Source of the DNA: Cryoendolithus antarcticus
Lineage: Eukaryota > Ascomycota > Dothideomycetes > Cladosporiales > Cladosporiaceae
Reading direction: 5' to 3'
Assembly (NCBI GenBank): GCA_002077065.1
Contig: NAJO01000021.1
Coordinates: forward strand, 1-64,000
Length of the DNA: 64,000 nt
Part shown: piece after piece, positions 30,265 to 40,787 of the stretch
Layout of the letters: each line of letters begins with the position of its first letter
How positions within the stretch are numbered: position 1 is the stretch's first letter
Notes under the pieces: generated by a model
Told to the model about the DNA's origin: nothing
The model's input: only the letters and a program-made list of their open reading frames with translations
The model's database searches: none
Position numbers and translations under genes: made by a program

Positions 30265-32086
30265 TCATACAGTCCCCGCAATACTCAGCTCCCGTATCTG
30301 GCCAAGCACATCCTCCACTCGCGCGTCCAGATCACCGCTGGCATACTGGTCTCTCGTCGATGCATCCAGGTACCTATGGAGAAGTGTAAGATACGGCAAG
30401 CAGTTTGTAAGGAGAAGGTTGACGTACTGCTGCACTTGTGCCATGCGACTGTACGCCTCTGCGCAGAACCTCAATTGGATCTTCACTAGCGCTTCGAATG
30501 AAGGGTCAAGGTAGGGTACCCTATGATGGGGTCAGCTTTTCCGCGACAGCCATTGGCAAGCAGCGTCAACTTACCGTAGATCGATCAATTGTGGCAATTC
30601 GGTAGTCAACTGCTCGTTCAGCTGTTCGTACCCGGCTTTCGCCTGTTTGAGTTCGTCAGCTTGCTTTCGCATAAACTCCTCACGTACAGGCGCCATGATG
30701 TCCTCGAGCTCGCTGGACTCAAACCAGGGAGCAGGAGAGATGCGAACGCTGCCAGAGGAAACACGCGCCAACGTACCTCCGCGCGTTGAGGCGGAGGCTG
30801 AAGGTTTGCGAGCAATGGAATGCGCAGAAGAAACGTCCAGTAAGCGCGTTGCTCTCGCGCGGGAAGGCGATTCGGGTGGCGAGATATCGCAGAGAGCAGG
30901 ATGAGTGGCTCTGGAGACTTTGCGCCTTGGGATGGTGTCTGTGGTTGAAGCGCGCTTGGCTTGTTGATGTTGGACAGTAGGGCTTGTGCTCTCGCGACGC
31001 TGGAAGATTGTCTCGTTTGGACCGGCACCGAGACGAGGCGACAACAGCGTCGAGCAACGCCGCAACAAGCTCGAGGCTCTGTGCGAACCATCTCCCTGAG
31101 TCGTACCTCGAGTCGGTGATACTAGCAGTGGCTCTTCATCGTCCGGGACATCCGGAGGCGCAAGTCCCAGCCGCTGCCGAATGCCGTTGAGGGCTTTCGG
31201 CGGCGAGGGCATTGCGAGATCAATTGTTGAGTCGACAGTAAGGAAAGATGCGGTGCTGAGGCGCTTGACGCTCTTTCTGCGGAGGATATTGGGGTGGGAA
31301 GCAGAAGCCGGGGAGACATGAAAAGAGTCGGGGGATCTGACCATTTCGGCTTCCTTCTCTGTGCGAGGAAGCTTGCCGGGATCTTTGTCGGGCTTCTCAG
31401 TGAGTTTGCGGACTCTTGCGCGGACAGAGTCGTAGTCTAGCATTTTGTGGTTACGCTTCTTGATGCCTGCCGATCTCAGTCAGTACCTTCGCCACTCTGC
31501 CACTCCAGATGTTTTACTTACACTCGTTGATATCCGGAAAGTAAGCACAAAATCGGTTGATAGGCTCCAGCACAGTCGTCCTGTAAATGAAGTCCATGAG
31601 CTCTCCGTACTCATCAATCTCAACCCTCCTCGCGCCGGTGCACGTCTTCCACCTCCCATGATTCATCTCCCACTCGATCTTCCTCAACTCCTCGGTATCC
31701 TCCACGCCCCTCCCCTCATCCCACGCATAACCCCTCAAATCAGAAGGTACTGACCTGTACGGCCCATCAAGCGCCTTCACAGTCTCCGCATCAAGATCCT
31801 CAACAGCCTGCTTGTAGCTCCTGCTCACGCCATCGCTCGCGCCGCTGTCGCCGTAGAAAGCGTCAATCGTTTCAGCTATGCGCATCTGCGAGGCAGTCAT
31901 GGCGCGCAGTGAGTCTAGGTAGCCCTTCGCTTCTTTTTGGAGGCGCAGAGAGGCGGATTCGAGGGTTCGGTAGCGGCGCTCTTCGACTTCGTATTCGCGG
32001 TCGCTGGTCTTCTCGACGTGGCCGGTCTTCATCATTACCTGGGTGGTTGCGCGGCCGACGTTCTTCTTGAAGCCGGACCACGACAT
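30265..32086 (-). CDS. RVS161: RVS161/Hob3 amphiphysin-type BAR protein with a large internal insert (five exons)
   Basis: Exons are 31755-32086, 31522-31580, 30575-31466, 30428-30520 and 30265-30373. Introns are 174, 55, 54 and 54 nt, and every join restores conserved sequence (Gly-Pro-Tyr-Arg-Thr-Thr-Val-Leu, Asn-Glu-Cys-Ile-Lys-Lys-Arg-Asn-His, Asp-Leu-Arg-Val-Pro-Tyr-Leu, Gln-Gln-Tyr-Leu-Asp). The product is 494 residues, against about 265 in yeast Rvs161 and Hob3. The extra ~220 residues (about 173-395) are Ser/Pro/Arg-rich and lie between BAR helices 2 and 3, at the dimer tips. Rvs161 binds curved membrane and helps vesicle scission with Rvs167. Start Met-Ser-Trp-Ser-Gly-Phe-Lys-Lys is the family N-terminus. 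Introns 1 and 4 are multiples of three without stops. Confidence 0.85.
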
Positions 32087-32538
32087 GATTGCGGTTGTTG
32101 GGTGGTTCCAAACTCAGAAACAAGAACAGATATACGACAGCGACGGGGTGCAGACGGCTCAGCAGTGCAATGTATGGGTGAAGAGGTTTGGTGTGATGTT
32201 GCGGTAGTCACTGGAGTCGCAAGCAGTCGGACTGAGGTTGACCGGGCTTGGCTGATGTTGTGGGGTCGGTTTATGCGTCCAGGGTGGACTTGATCGGATT
32301 TACTCTTGATGCACTTATTGTTCTAGTAAACTGTTCAATGAACAGTACCTTATCGATCAGTCACGAGACTGAGACAGGCCAGCAGGTACGGAATGTAGTT
32401 GATGTGAAGAAGGTACGATGGACAGTCAAATGAAAGTCCATTGCATCTATCGATCTATGTACTATACAAGAGCGAACGAACATGGTATATGTGCTAATCC
32501 AGCAAACTTCCCTTTCACTTCTTAACCTCTTCAACAAT
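32087..32538. other. Intergenic
   Basis: 5' flank of the RVS161-like gene and 3' flank of the hydroxylase gene. No supported feature was seen. Confidence 0.5.
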
Positions 32539-33591
32539 CTAGAACAAGTTCAACTTGACCGGCGTAGTCCAGTCAATGTTCTCCGCACTCATCTCAATCC
32601 TTTTCGTGGTAGTGCCAAACAGCCTGTCCCACAACCTGGTTTGCTTGCCATAGCTATGGCTTGGCTTCCAGCCCTGTCGGTGATGAAGATCATGATCCTC
32701 AGTGATGAGCTCAGCGTCAAACATGTGAAGGAACGGCGTGGCGGTCGTGGCAGGAGTAGTCCACACCCTCAGCCCGCTGTGTCCCCACATCTCCGTGAAG
32801 ACGACGTACTCGTGGCAGACCCACCAATCGAAGAAGCCCATTGGCAAGCCCGACAAACGCATGGTACCCCAGGTGAGGAGTGGGATGCCGACGATGTCGA
32901 AAATCTCTTGTACGCCATCTGCGTATAGGCTGAGAAGCGGGTTGGGATGCTTTGTGAGGTGATGCGTGCGGTGGAACTTCCAGAGAGTGTCGGACTCGTG
33001 CATGCAGCGGTGATACCAGTAGAAGAAGAAGTCTAGGACGATCCCGTAGAGTCCGATCTCAAGCGGCAGCCAGAGCCAGGGCATCGATGCCGAGGGTAGG
33101 GCATTCTTGTTGTAAGTAAGGACAATGCACATCAGTGGTCGAAGCGCACCGGTCAGCTCAAGTGATCGCCAGACCGAGGTCGTGGCATGGTCTGGGACTT
33201 GATCGCGCTCGTGCTTGTCGCCATCGAGATGGCCGTATTTGTGTCCCAGCTCACGAAGGAGATGAATTTGGTGGATGGCATTCGCCTTGAAGGCAATCAT
33301 GTAGAGCACGAAGGCTGCGGCGATGTGAATCCGGTAGCCGGTGGCTCTGATGAACAGCTCTGATGCGATGATGGGCCAGAAGGCGTGTATGAGCACCCAC
33401 TTGTGTGCTTGCCAGTGTGGTACGTATGGCATGCTGTCGGTTTTCGCGTGCTTGGGAACCTCTCGCTTCATGTCAGTGGGATGTGCACCGAGCATGTCCA
33501 TCATCTTTTCTTGATGGCTCCAGGTGCTCTTGTCGTTGTGTCGCCACGTCGACTTCATTGAGTCTCTGGGGTTTCGTTCAATTGCGCCCAT
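32539..33591 (-). CDS. Sterol desaturase / fatty acid hydroxylase superfamily enzyme
   Basis: A single exon encodes 350 residues. The three histidine boxes that hold the di-iron centre are clear: His194-x-x-x-His (Arg-Cys-Met between), His207-x-x-His-His, and His300-x-x-His-His. Several hydrophobic helices lie at about 65-110, 145-190 and 225-260, placing it in the ER membrane. Superfamily members hydroxylate or desaturate sterols, fatty acids or alkanes. The exact substrate cannot be told from sequence. The charged N-terminal 55 residues with no helix are cytosolic. Confidence 0.85.
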   Translation of the reverse strand: MGAIERNPRDSMKSTWRHNDKSTWSHQEKMMDMLGAHPTDMKREVPKHAKTDSMPYVPHWQAHKWVLIHAFWPIIASELFIRATGYRIHIAAAFVLYMIAFKANAIHQIHLLRELGHKYGHLDGDKHERDQVPDHATTSVWRSLELTGALRPLMCIVLTYNKNALPSASMPWLWLPLEIGLYGIVLDFFFYWYHRCMHESDTLWKFHRTHHLTKHPNPLLSLYADGVQEIFDIVGIPLLTWGTMRLSGLPMGFFDWWVCHEYVVFTEMWGHSGLRVWTTPATTATPFLHMFDAELITEDHDLHHRQGWKPSHSYGKQTRLWDRLFGTTTKRIEMSAENIDWTTPVKLNLF

Positions 33592-34383
33592 GGTGGCGGT
33601 AGTCTGTGTAAACTTGCGTCCAGAGAAGAGTTTGCAGAATGAGCAGTGCTAGACTTGATGAATATGGATTGCTGTTCCGTTGTTGACGATGAGAAACAGA
33701 TCAAGAGAAGAGGCCGTGTATGGGTTCATATCATCCCACGCAGAAATGTAGCCACACCACACTTCCGGCCTCAACACACGACATCACACTGCCGACCAGG
33801 CACCTACATTCTCTCATCCGCCGTGATTGGCCGTACACACAAGTAGACTCCAAGTCGTACTTCACTATACACCGTAAAAAGAAGAGAAGTAAGGTTTTGG
33901 AGAAGTGGCGTCTGTCAAACTTGCCTCGGCATTTTCGGTGCTCAGATCTGAGACAGCATTTTGGTTGGTGGAGACGGTCTCAGCCCTGCACCAAGCATTG
34001 GCGACGATGACAGTATTGCGCGATCTGGCACAATGTGCGCACCTAATCTCAACTTCGCCGCCTAGTGTTCTTACTCAATCCAGCTGCCGACGTGCGAGCC
34101 TCGGTGCGTGCCGAGCATCTTCGGGATGCTTCGAGGTTGCTGCCATGTGGAAGGGACTCCGTGGCGTGGCATACGCCTATGAGCTCGAGGCAACATAATT
34201 AAACTATACGAGTCCGGCCGTAAACACCGTCTGGCAACGTTGCAACTGGGTTGACGTGAAAAGTGCCGACGAAAATGCAGACGTACTGATGCAAAGAGAA
34301 ACCCCGTCAGTGATGTCATTTGATAGTGTGGTGTTGTTGCGTTGTAGTGAATGGTGGCTGATCAACTTTTCTCAATTTCCGCC
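33592..34383. other. Intergenic
   Basis: About 790 bases between two minus-strand genes. Small open frames here have no protein features. Confidence 0.5.
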
Positions 34384-35444
34384 TCAGTGCTTGTGGCCGC
34401 AGTCCCAGCCTACAGCTTGACGCGCCAACTTCGCACGGCTCAGCTCCCTCGGTGCTGGCAGCAGCGCGTCAACATCGAACTCGGGCGCAGCCGCACGAAC
34501 GAAATTCTTCGAGTGGACCTTCTTCGAGGCCGCCGCAAGCTGGTCTAGCCAGTTCGCCAGGCGGTAGCCACCCTTCGCGATCTGCATCTCCACCGTGTCG
34601 ATTGTATCGGCATAGTAAGTTCCAGAGAGCTCCATGCCCTGTACCGCTGGGACACCATCTGGGATGACTTCCGAGCAGACATACGCGTTGCCGTCGCGTG
34701 CCCAAATCATTGCCGAGGCTACAGGATCGGAGATCGTGGAGTCCTTGGTGAACCATGACTTCGCTTGCTTCTTGTACTTGCCTTTCTGAATTTCCATGGT
34801 CAGGTTGGCAGCCCACTCCTTTGCGTCAGCAAGGCTGTAGCCGCCGACGAACTTCTCTGGGATCGACGTGTCCCAGGTAGCATGTAGGTTCGTGGTCTTG
34901 TTGTTGAACTTGACGGGGATTGTGTTACCGCCGAGGGCAAGTGCCTCGTCATGCAGAGGCTCTGGACAGACGTCAGTGACGAACTCTTTGGGTGATTGCC
35001 ATGTGACTCACGGGTAATATCTCCGATGAAGTGGATCAGGAATCGCAGGGCGTAGTTGACTTGCTGCGCTGAGAGAGCCTGCGTCTGCTGGACACGCTGA
35101 GTGTAGTTTGCAATAGCAGACACGACACAACCCGCAGCGCCACAGTCGCGCTCGTAGTCGACATCGCAGGTCGTTGGTGGGTCGTCCTCGGCATCGATGA
35201 AGTGGTAAGGCGCGCTGAACTTACCCTCGGCAGTGCTCCTGTATGAGTCGGCCCACGTAGCAACACCTGCAAGGTAGCCGGCTGACGAGTTACCTGTGGC
35301 GTTGAGAATGTCGCGTGCCCAAGCCTCTCCTTTCTTGTCGATCAGGTTCTCTGCGATGTAGCCGATGGTGGTGTGGCCGAGCGAGCCCCAGGCATGGGCG
35401 CCCTCGATAGCGATGAACGCAGTGGTGATGATAGAGGCACGCAT
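34384..35444 (-). CDS. Secreted S1/P1-type nuclease (two exons)
   Basis: Exon 1 is 35012-35444 and exon 2 is 34384-34961, separated by a 50-nt intron. The protein is 336 residues. The signal peptide (1-18) is followed directly by Trp19-Gly-x-x-Gly-His24, so Trp19 becomes the N-terminal zinc ligand of the mature enzyme, as in nuclease P1. Other metal-site segments are present: Thr-Trp-Ala-Asp, Tyr-His-Phe-Ile-Asp, and the splice-joined Phe-Ile-Gly-Asp-Ile-x-Gln-Pro-Leu-His. S1/P1 enzymes are tri-zinc phosphodiesterases that cut single-stranded DNA and RNA and remove 3' phosphates, usually for nutrient scavenging outside the cell. Asn-x-Ser/Thr glycosylation sites are visible. Confidence 0.9.
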
Positions 35445-36172
35445 CTTGAGGTTGAGGTGAAGTCAATTGAAACTGGATTTACCTTGATGGACAGAGCGGA
35501 AGGTTTGAACATATACGCAAACAGATGCAAATTTCGCCACGCTTGTAGTCGCGGAGAGGTCCACCAGACCGAGTTCTGCACGACCGTGCCTGACAGAAGC
35601 AAGTCATTCTTGTGCAGACTGCCCTATCAGTCTCTTCGCATAGCCCACAAGCCCGGCAGTGATGTTGACGTGAAGCTTAGCCAGCTTGATATAGAAGGTC
35701 GAATATGGAGGAACGGAGGTTTTGCCTCATGCTGTGCAGGTGCCCAGCCAGTGAGCATGGTAGATGGCGTTTCCACTGCGGCTCACTGTAGATCAGTGCG
35801 TTAGCTGCATCGCAAATCATGCAAGGCGTGCGCAAACGGCAGGCAATGATAGGAACACCTTTGGGTGGTCGGAGATGGGCGATGATGGGGAACCCGGGAC
35901 GCCCAAGATGCAGGGCAGACGGGATCTGAGACGCGAGACCTGAGGTGGGGTGGCGGTGCATCCTCTTGGCAGGACGCGGGCGCGCTTTCCGACAACACAG
36001 TGGCGCAGGCGAGCCTTCTGCATCTGCACGCCAGCAGCTCCGACCGGCAGCCAATACCTGCTCGAGCTTTTGGGCAGCGTTCGAGTGGTAATGCGAGCTG
36101 CACAGCGACGGTGAGGTGCTTGCACCGCTAGCAAGCGTACACCGCGAGCTGATCGCACCCCCACCACCCGCC
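35445..36172. other. Divergent promoter region
   Basis: The minus-strand open frame 35677-36243 overlaps the next gene's start and is judged a shadow. Nothing else is supported. Confidence 0.45.
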
Positions 36173-37513
36173 ATGGCGGAACAGACAGCGAACAAACCCA
36201 ATGCTATGACGGCAGAGATCAGACAGCGCCTGGCCACGCGCAAAGCCAGTCAGCAAGATCTTCGTTCACCTCCCGCGCTCTCACGCCGTCGCAGCTCTCT
36301 CATCTCGTATTCTAGCCTGGACGATATGTCGAGCTCTTTCGATGACCTGGTAAACCCAACATCTCGACATCGGCGACCTGTGACCGCCAGTGGAGAGGAG
36401 TTCACGCACTGGCATTCCACTCCTCTAGCATTCGCTATCCTGCCTGCTTTGGCTGGCTTGCTGTTCAATAACGGGAGCGCATTCGTAACCGATGTGCTTC
36501 TGCTTGGATTGGCGGCAGTTTTCATGAATTGGAGTATCAGGATACCGAGGGACTGGTACCATTCTGCGCAGGCTGTTGGGGAGAGTCAGGAAGGGGACCT
36601 CGCTCCGATTGATGAGGAGAGCGAGGCGGACATTGCAGTAGACTCGGAGTCAGACTCGTCACCCAAGCAGGAGGAAAGTGCCACGGTGAAGACAACGCGG
36701 CACAGGGACCAGGCAAAGAGCGATCTAGAGAGGCAAGAGGTCCACGCCTTGCTTGCTAGCTTCGTGATGCCGGCAGTAGCAGCGTACCTCCTCCATGTCA
36801 TTCGTGCACAGCTATCACGTCCATCGACTGGTCTAGTGTCCGACTACAACCTCAGCGTCTTCCTATTGGCTGCGGAATTTTGGCCGACCCGACAGGTATT
36901 ACGTCTAATCACTGCGCGTACTCTGCATCTCCAGCGAACCGCAACAGGCCTTGATGACCCTTACAATGCAAGAAAGTCTGGAGTTCCGCCTGTGGAGCTT
37001 TCAAGTCTGACCACGAGGCTGGCGGAATTGGAAGCACGCTTGACTGAGTCCAACCCAGCGATGGCACAAAAGACTGACATCGATTCTCTGTCAGTACAGC
37101 TGCAGAAGCGCTACGAGCCACGGCTTGAGGGGCTTGAACGGGCTGTCCGGCGCTACGAGAAGCGCTCGGCAACACTCGCGATGGTAACCGAGCAGCGACT
37201 GCAGAGTTTGGAAGTGCGGCTCCAGGACGCTCTCTCGCTCGCAGCTGTGGCCGCACAGCACTCGCAAGGCAATGTAGTAACGAGCACAGTCAGCATTCTG
37301 GTTGACTTTGCTCTGATGCCTGCGAAGATCGTTTGGTCGTTTTGTGTGTGGCCACTACATGTGGGTGAGCAGCTGTACGTACAGGCGAAGGCACTGGTCC
37401 TTGGACCTTCACCCGTGCGAGCTCCAAGGCGGCGTACTGACAAGGCTTCGGTCGGCAATGGCATCGAGGAACGTGTACGAGACAAGGCTGCGCTACGCAA
37501 GCCGCAAAGGTAG
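36173..37513 (+). CDS. Conserved fungal membrane protein with coiled coil, function unknown
   Basis: A single exon encodes 446 residues. ATG 36173 is used because the longer frame begins with GTG. The first 75 residues are basic and Ser-rich. One or two hydrophobic helices lie at about 85-125, followed by a Tyr-His motif after Ile-Pro-Arg-Asp-Trp, an acidic linker, a further hydrophobic segment at about 195-215, a coiled coil at about 280-360, and an amphipathic region near 380-415. I do not recognise a named family. An organelle-membrane location is inferred from the helices only. Confidence 0.65.
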   Translation: MAEQTANKPNAMTAEIRQRLATRKASQQDLRSPPALSRRRSSLISYSSLDDMSSSFDDLVNPTSRHRRPVTASGEEFTHWHSTPLAFAILPALAGLLFNNGSAFVTDVLLLGLAAVFMNWSIRIPRDWYHSAQAVGESQEGDLAPIDEESEADIAVDSESDSSPKQEESATVKTTRHRDQAKSDLERQEVHALLASFVMPAVAAYLLHVIRAQLSRPSTGLVSDYNLSVFLLAAEFWPTRQVLRLITARTLHLQRTATGLDDPYNARKSGVPPVELSSLTTRLAELEARLTESNPAMAQKTDIDSLSVQLQKRYEPRLEGLERAVRRYEKRSATLAMVTEQRLQSLEVRLQDALSLAAVAAQHSQGNVVTSTVSILVDFALMPAKIVWSFCVWPLHVGEQLYVQAKALVLGPSPVRAPRRRTDKASVGNGIEERVRDKAALRKPQR

Positions 37514-37647
37514 ACATTTGGAAAACCATGGATTTAGCGTGGCGTTGGGTGTGAGCGGAGGGCATCTACCCCAGATCTTGTATGTGTACAATACATGTAG
37601 ACATTTGAGTTGCTTCAACAAATTGAAGAGGTACGTGTGAGCGTCTG

Positions 37648-38605
37648 TCAACTTCTCTGCCCTTTGCTATCGGTTCTCAGACCCCCTATCGCAGCGTCGT
37701 CGGCCTCCTTGTCCTCCAAAGCTTTGATCTGCCCAGCATTGCCCTCGAGTCCGGCCAGGTTCTTCTGATCGCCCGGTATTATCATCTCGAAGACAGCATC
37801 AGGACGGATGACTGCATATTCATAGTACCCGCAGCGGGCTATGGGCTGCACTTTTCCGATGTCAACCTTGCCGTCCGTGATGACAGAGTCAGAGATGTGG
37901 ACCGCGATCACGCGGCCGATGACTATGTTCGTTGAGCCTGAGGGTGAGGAGCCTGCAAACGTCAGATATAGACTAATCACAGCGATTGATACAGACTGAC
38001 CGGGCAGCCTGAGAGTCGTATAGTACGAGCACTCGAACCTCACCGGACTTCGCTTTACCAAGCTCACACCAATCAACTTCGCTTCCTCCTTCTCGAGATC
38101 CGCTTTCTCGAACTCGTCAACCTCAGGCCCTAGCAGCTCAGCAGATGCGTTCACCGCTTCGCGCAGATCCCATGTCGCAACGTTCCAGCCGAAGACCCCG
38201 GTCGTCTCAGCGTTTACGACGCTGTCTTTGCGCGTGCCGGTGGAGTTTTCGTTGGCTGCGAACATGACATAGGGAGGGTCGAAGGTAAGGTTGTTAAATT
38301 GGGAGTACGGGGCGAGGTTGTCGACGCCGGTAGGGGAGCGGGTGGAGAGCCAGCCGATCTGTAAGAATCACGTGAGACAACGATTGTCTGCATGTTTCGT
38401 ACCTTCACCAGCAGGAAGTCTCACAAACGCGATTCGCGCATTGAATCGCCTCTATTGAGACTGTTGACATACCGGCCGTGGCACTACACATGCCTGCGCT
38501 CGCGATCAATCGTTTGGCACCTGTAGGAGCGAGTGGCTTTTGCTATACCTTGAACGGGTCCCTTGGCAGGCCATGTGAAGTTTTGCCGGGCTCGTAGAAC
38601 ACCAT
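37648..38605 (-). CDS. Flavin-reductase-like (FMN-binding split barrel) protein with a 21-nt microexon
   Basis: Exons are 38549-38605, 38473-38493, 38001-38358 and 37648-37952. Introns are 55, 114 and 48 nt. The protein is 246 residues. The fold is recognised from the start (Phe-Tyr-Glu-Pro-Gly-Lys, then Gly-Leu-Pro-x-Asp-Pro-Phe-Lys), the microexon-encoded Cys-Val-Val-Pro-Arg-Pro joined to Ile-Gly-Trp, then Asn-Leu-Ala-Pro-Tyr-Ser-Gln-Phe-Asn-Asn, which binds FMN. The C-terminal part has Ile-Ala-Arg-Cys-Gly-Tyr-Tyr-Glu-Tyr. Relatives reduce flavins or bind FMN as oxidoreductase partners. The substrate is unknown. Only the microexon join gives the conserved strand. It is divergent from peptidyl-tRNA hydrolase, 380 bases away. 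Confidence 0.75.
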
Positions 38606-38985
38606 CCCAGGACTCAGAAATGTGTTGAACTCGAGGAAAGGATAGATTGTGAAAGGTGAAGGGCTGTTGAACGTATCTCTGAACCTGAATTACGCCGGAA
38701 GAGCTACGGCCCCCACTTCACGATCATTCCATTACCTTGGGAGTGGCAGAACGCGAGAAATATCTCTTGATCTACACTTGACGACGGTCTCGTCTATTGG
38801 GAACAATGAGCAACTATATGCACACTCTGGCTCCGATTTCGCGCAGTGAACATGCCTCTGTTGAGAGTAGGTTCGAGCGGCATGAGTGGTGGTTGAGTCC
38901 TTGAAATGACTCACAACGAGGCTGTGGCCGCGAACATGACGGTGGAATTTTCTAGTAGACCATACATAAAGACGGGCGAGCGCCC

Positions 38986-39816
38986 ATGATCTCAATCGCG
39001 GCACGTGAGAGAGTCTCTGGTCGTCAAAACGAGTCTTTGTCACTGCAAAGATTTGAGAAATTGAGTACTGAAGTGAACATGGCCAGTGCACCTTCCACCT
39101 CCGAGGCCGAGACGACTCGATCGGAGAACACATCACGATCTACACACAAGGCCGCTGTTGTTAAGGGACAGCGTAGTAGCGCGGCAGGCAACGTCGTACC
39201 TCGCGGTGCCGACCCACGACTAAGTCCTCCCATGTCTGCCGGGCGGAGTGTGCCTCTCCTCATCTGCAGCATTGGCAACTCTGGGTCATGCCTCAACACC
39301 CTCCACAGCGCGGGACATACAGTTCTCAGCAAAGTAGCCGAAGTAATCCATGCTCCACCCTTCCGCAAAGACCGCGCACTCGGGAATGGCCTAGTCAGCA
39401 ATGCTATATCCCCTCACAGTGGTAGCCAATGGATGCTATGGCAAAGCACATCACTTATGAATATCTCTGGAGCGGGATTGAAGGCTGCGTACAATTCGTG
39501 GTCGAAGAGTCTACCGGATGGCGAAGGCAAGCTTGTCGTGATACATGATGAGCTTGAGAAACCACTCGGTGCTGTCAGTGTCAAAGTCAAGCAAGGCGCC
39601 AGTGCGAAGGGTCACAATGGGCTGAAAAGCATACTATCTAGTATGGGAGGAAAGCCCTTTGTCAGGATCGGCATTGGCATCGGCAGACCGGTTAGTCGGG
39701 AGCCCAACGACGTTGCCGAGTATGTCCTGAGGAAGATGACGCCCGAGCAACGCATGAAGGTCGAGATTTGCGTTGAGGAAGTCATCAAGAAGCTGAACGA
39801 TCTGGAGTCGGGGTGA
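38986..39816 (+). CDS. Peptidyl-tRNA hydrolase, PTH1 type
   Basis: A single exon encodes 276 residues. An internal ATG at 39079 would give 245. From about residue 85 it follows the Pth fold: Ser-Ile-Gly-Asn-x-Gly, a catalytic His in Leu-His-Ser-Ala-Gly-His, Met-Asn-Ile-Ser-Gly, Val-Ile-His-Asp-Glu-Leu-Glu with the catalytic Asp, then Gly-His-Asn-Gly-Leu-Lys-Ser and Arg-Ile-Gly-Ile-Gly-Arg-Pro. The enzyme frees tRNA from stalled peptidyl-tRNA. The N-terminal 80 residues are basic and Ser/Thr-rich and may direct it to mitochondria. The usual Pro of the Asn-Pro-Gly loop is Ser here. Confidence 0.85.
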   Translation: MISIAARERVSGRQNESLSLQRFEKLSTEVNMASAPSTSEAETTRSENTSRSTHKAAVVKGQRSSAAGNVVPRGADPRLSPPMSAGRSVPLLICSIGNSGSCLNTLHSAGHTVLSKVAEVIHAPPFRKDRALGNGLVSNAISPHSGSQWMLWQSTSLMNISGAGLKAAYNSWSKSLPDGEGKLVVIHDELEKPLGAVSVKVKQGASAKGHNGLKSILSSMGGKPFVRIGIGIGRPVSREPNDVAEYVLRKMTPEQRMKVEICVEEVIKKLNDLESG

Positions 39817-40787
39817 AAGCTGTGCAGTCAGCCCAGAGACAGTCAAAAAGCATGCGATAACGATTTTGCGTACGCTGCGCCCTCGCCGTAAGACTCCGGG
39901 GACATGAAAGCTTGCGGATTGGTCTGATTGTAGTGACATCTCACTGACGCCGACCTCGGAATCATAGACGATCCAGCCATATGATACAGGCTGAGGCAGA
40001 AGAGATGCAGTGCGGCGACCCGCCATCTTGGTCGAGCCTCACTTCGGGTTACTATTTCGACTTTCGGACCAAGTAGGCACTTACTTCAGTGCCGTCGAAG
40101 CATCGGAAGCTTCCGAGACAGCCGCATCAGATCGATGGAATGTTCTGCTCGAATTGATGCGCACTCACGGCTTCGCACCCACAACGCGAAAGCTAACCTT
40201 AAACAGCCATGGCCTATACCAACGTCCGGAAGTTTTGCAGCGGATACGGGCGCGCCCCTCACACCCGCTCATAGAACCTTAGAAAATGTTCCGCCACGAT
40301 CCTAACTGCAATCCGACATTTCTGTCTGCGAATGCGACTTCGGCCATGTGCATACACTACACCCGAGGAACGAAGTCGTCCACAAATTCATGACGCTGAG
40401 ATCGCGCGTACCACAGGCATACATACCAGCTAATCTGTCCCCCGTTGTGACAAGAGTTGCAGCGCTCAGAGACACCAGCGGCTCCCTGCGGACGCGTTTA
40501 AATCCTAAATTGCCTCTTCTCCGCTGTGATACCACAAGTCCGTCAACTTGCACGTTGGGCACAATGAGAAAACCATGTTCAGACGTTCCGTGCGAACGTG
40601 CGAATAGAGATAGGTCAAGATGGAGAGGGGTAGGCGAACTTGACCATAAAGCTTCCATGTCAGAACCCATAGGCGATCTCATCGGAAGACATGCTGTTGG
40701 GATCTCAAGTAGGTATATCCGTCTCCGCCTCTTTCTCAATTGCTGTCAATTGTTCATCCTAGATCTCTCTCTTCGTTCAATTTCAAG
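39817..40787. other. Intergenic, promoter of the PAN-domain gene
   Basis: About 970 bases with no supported gene. Short frames on both strands are not protein-like. Confidence 0.45.

Noticed and set aside
31581..31754. 58-residue insertion in RVS161 helix 2
   Set aside because: Flanked by a GTCAGT donor and a TTTACAG acceptor; splicing restores the family sequence exactly, so it is annotated as an intron.
35677..36243. 188-residue minus-strand frame with an apparent signal peptide
   Set aside because: Arg/Pro/Cys-biased composition and overlap with the start of the conserved + strand gene at 36173; treated as chance.
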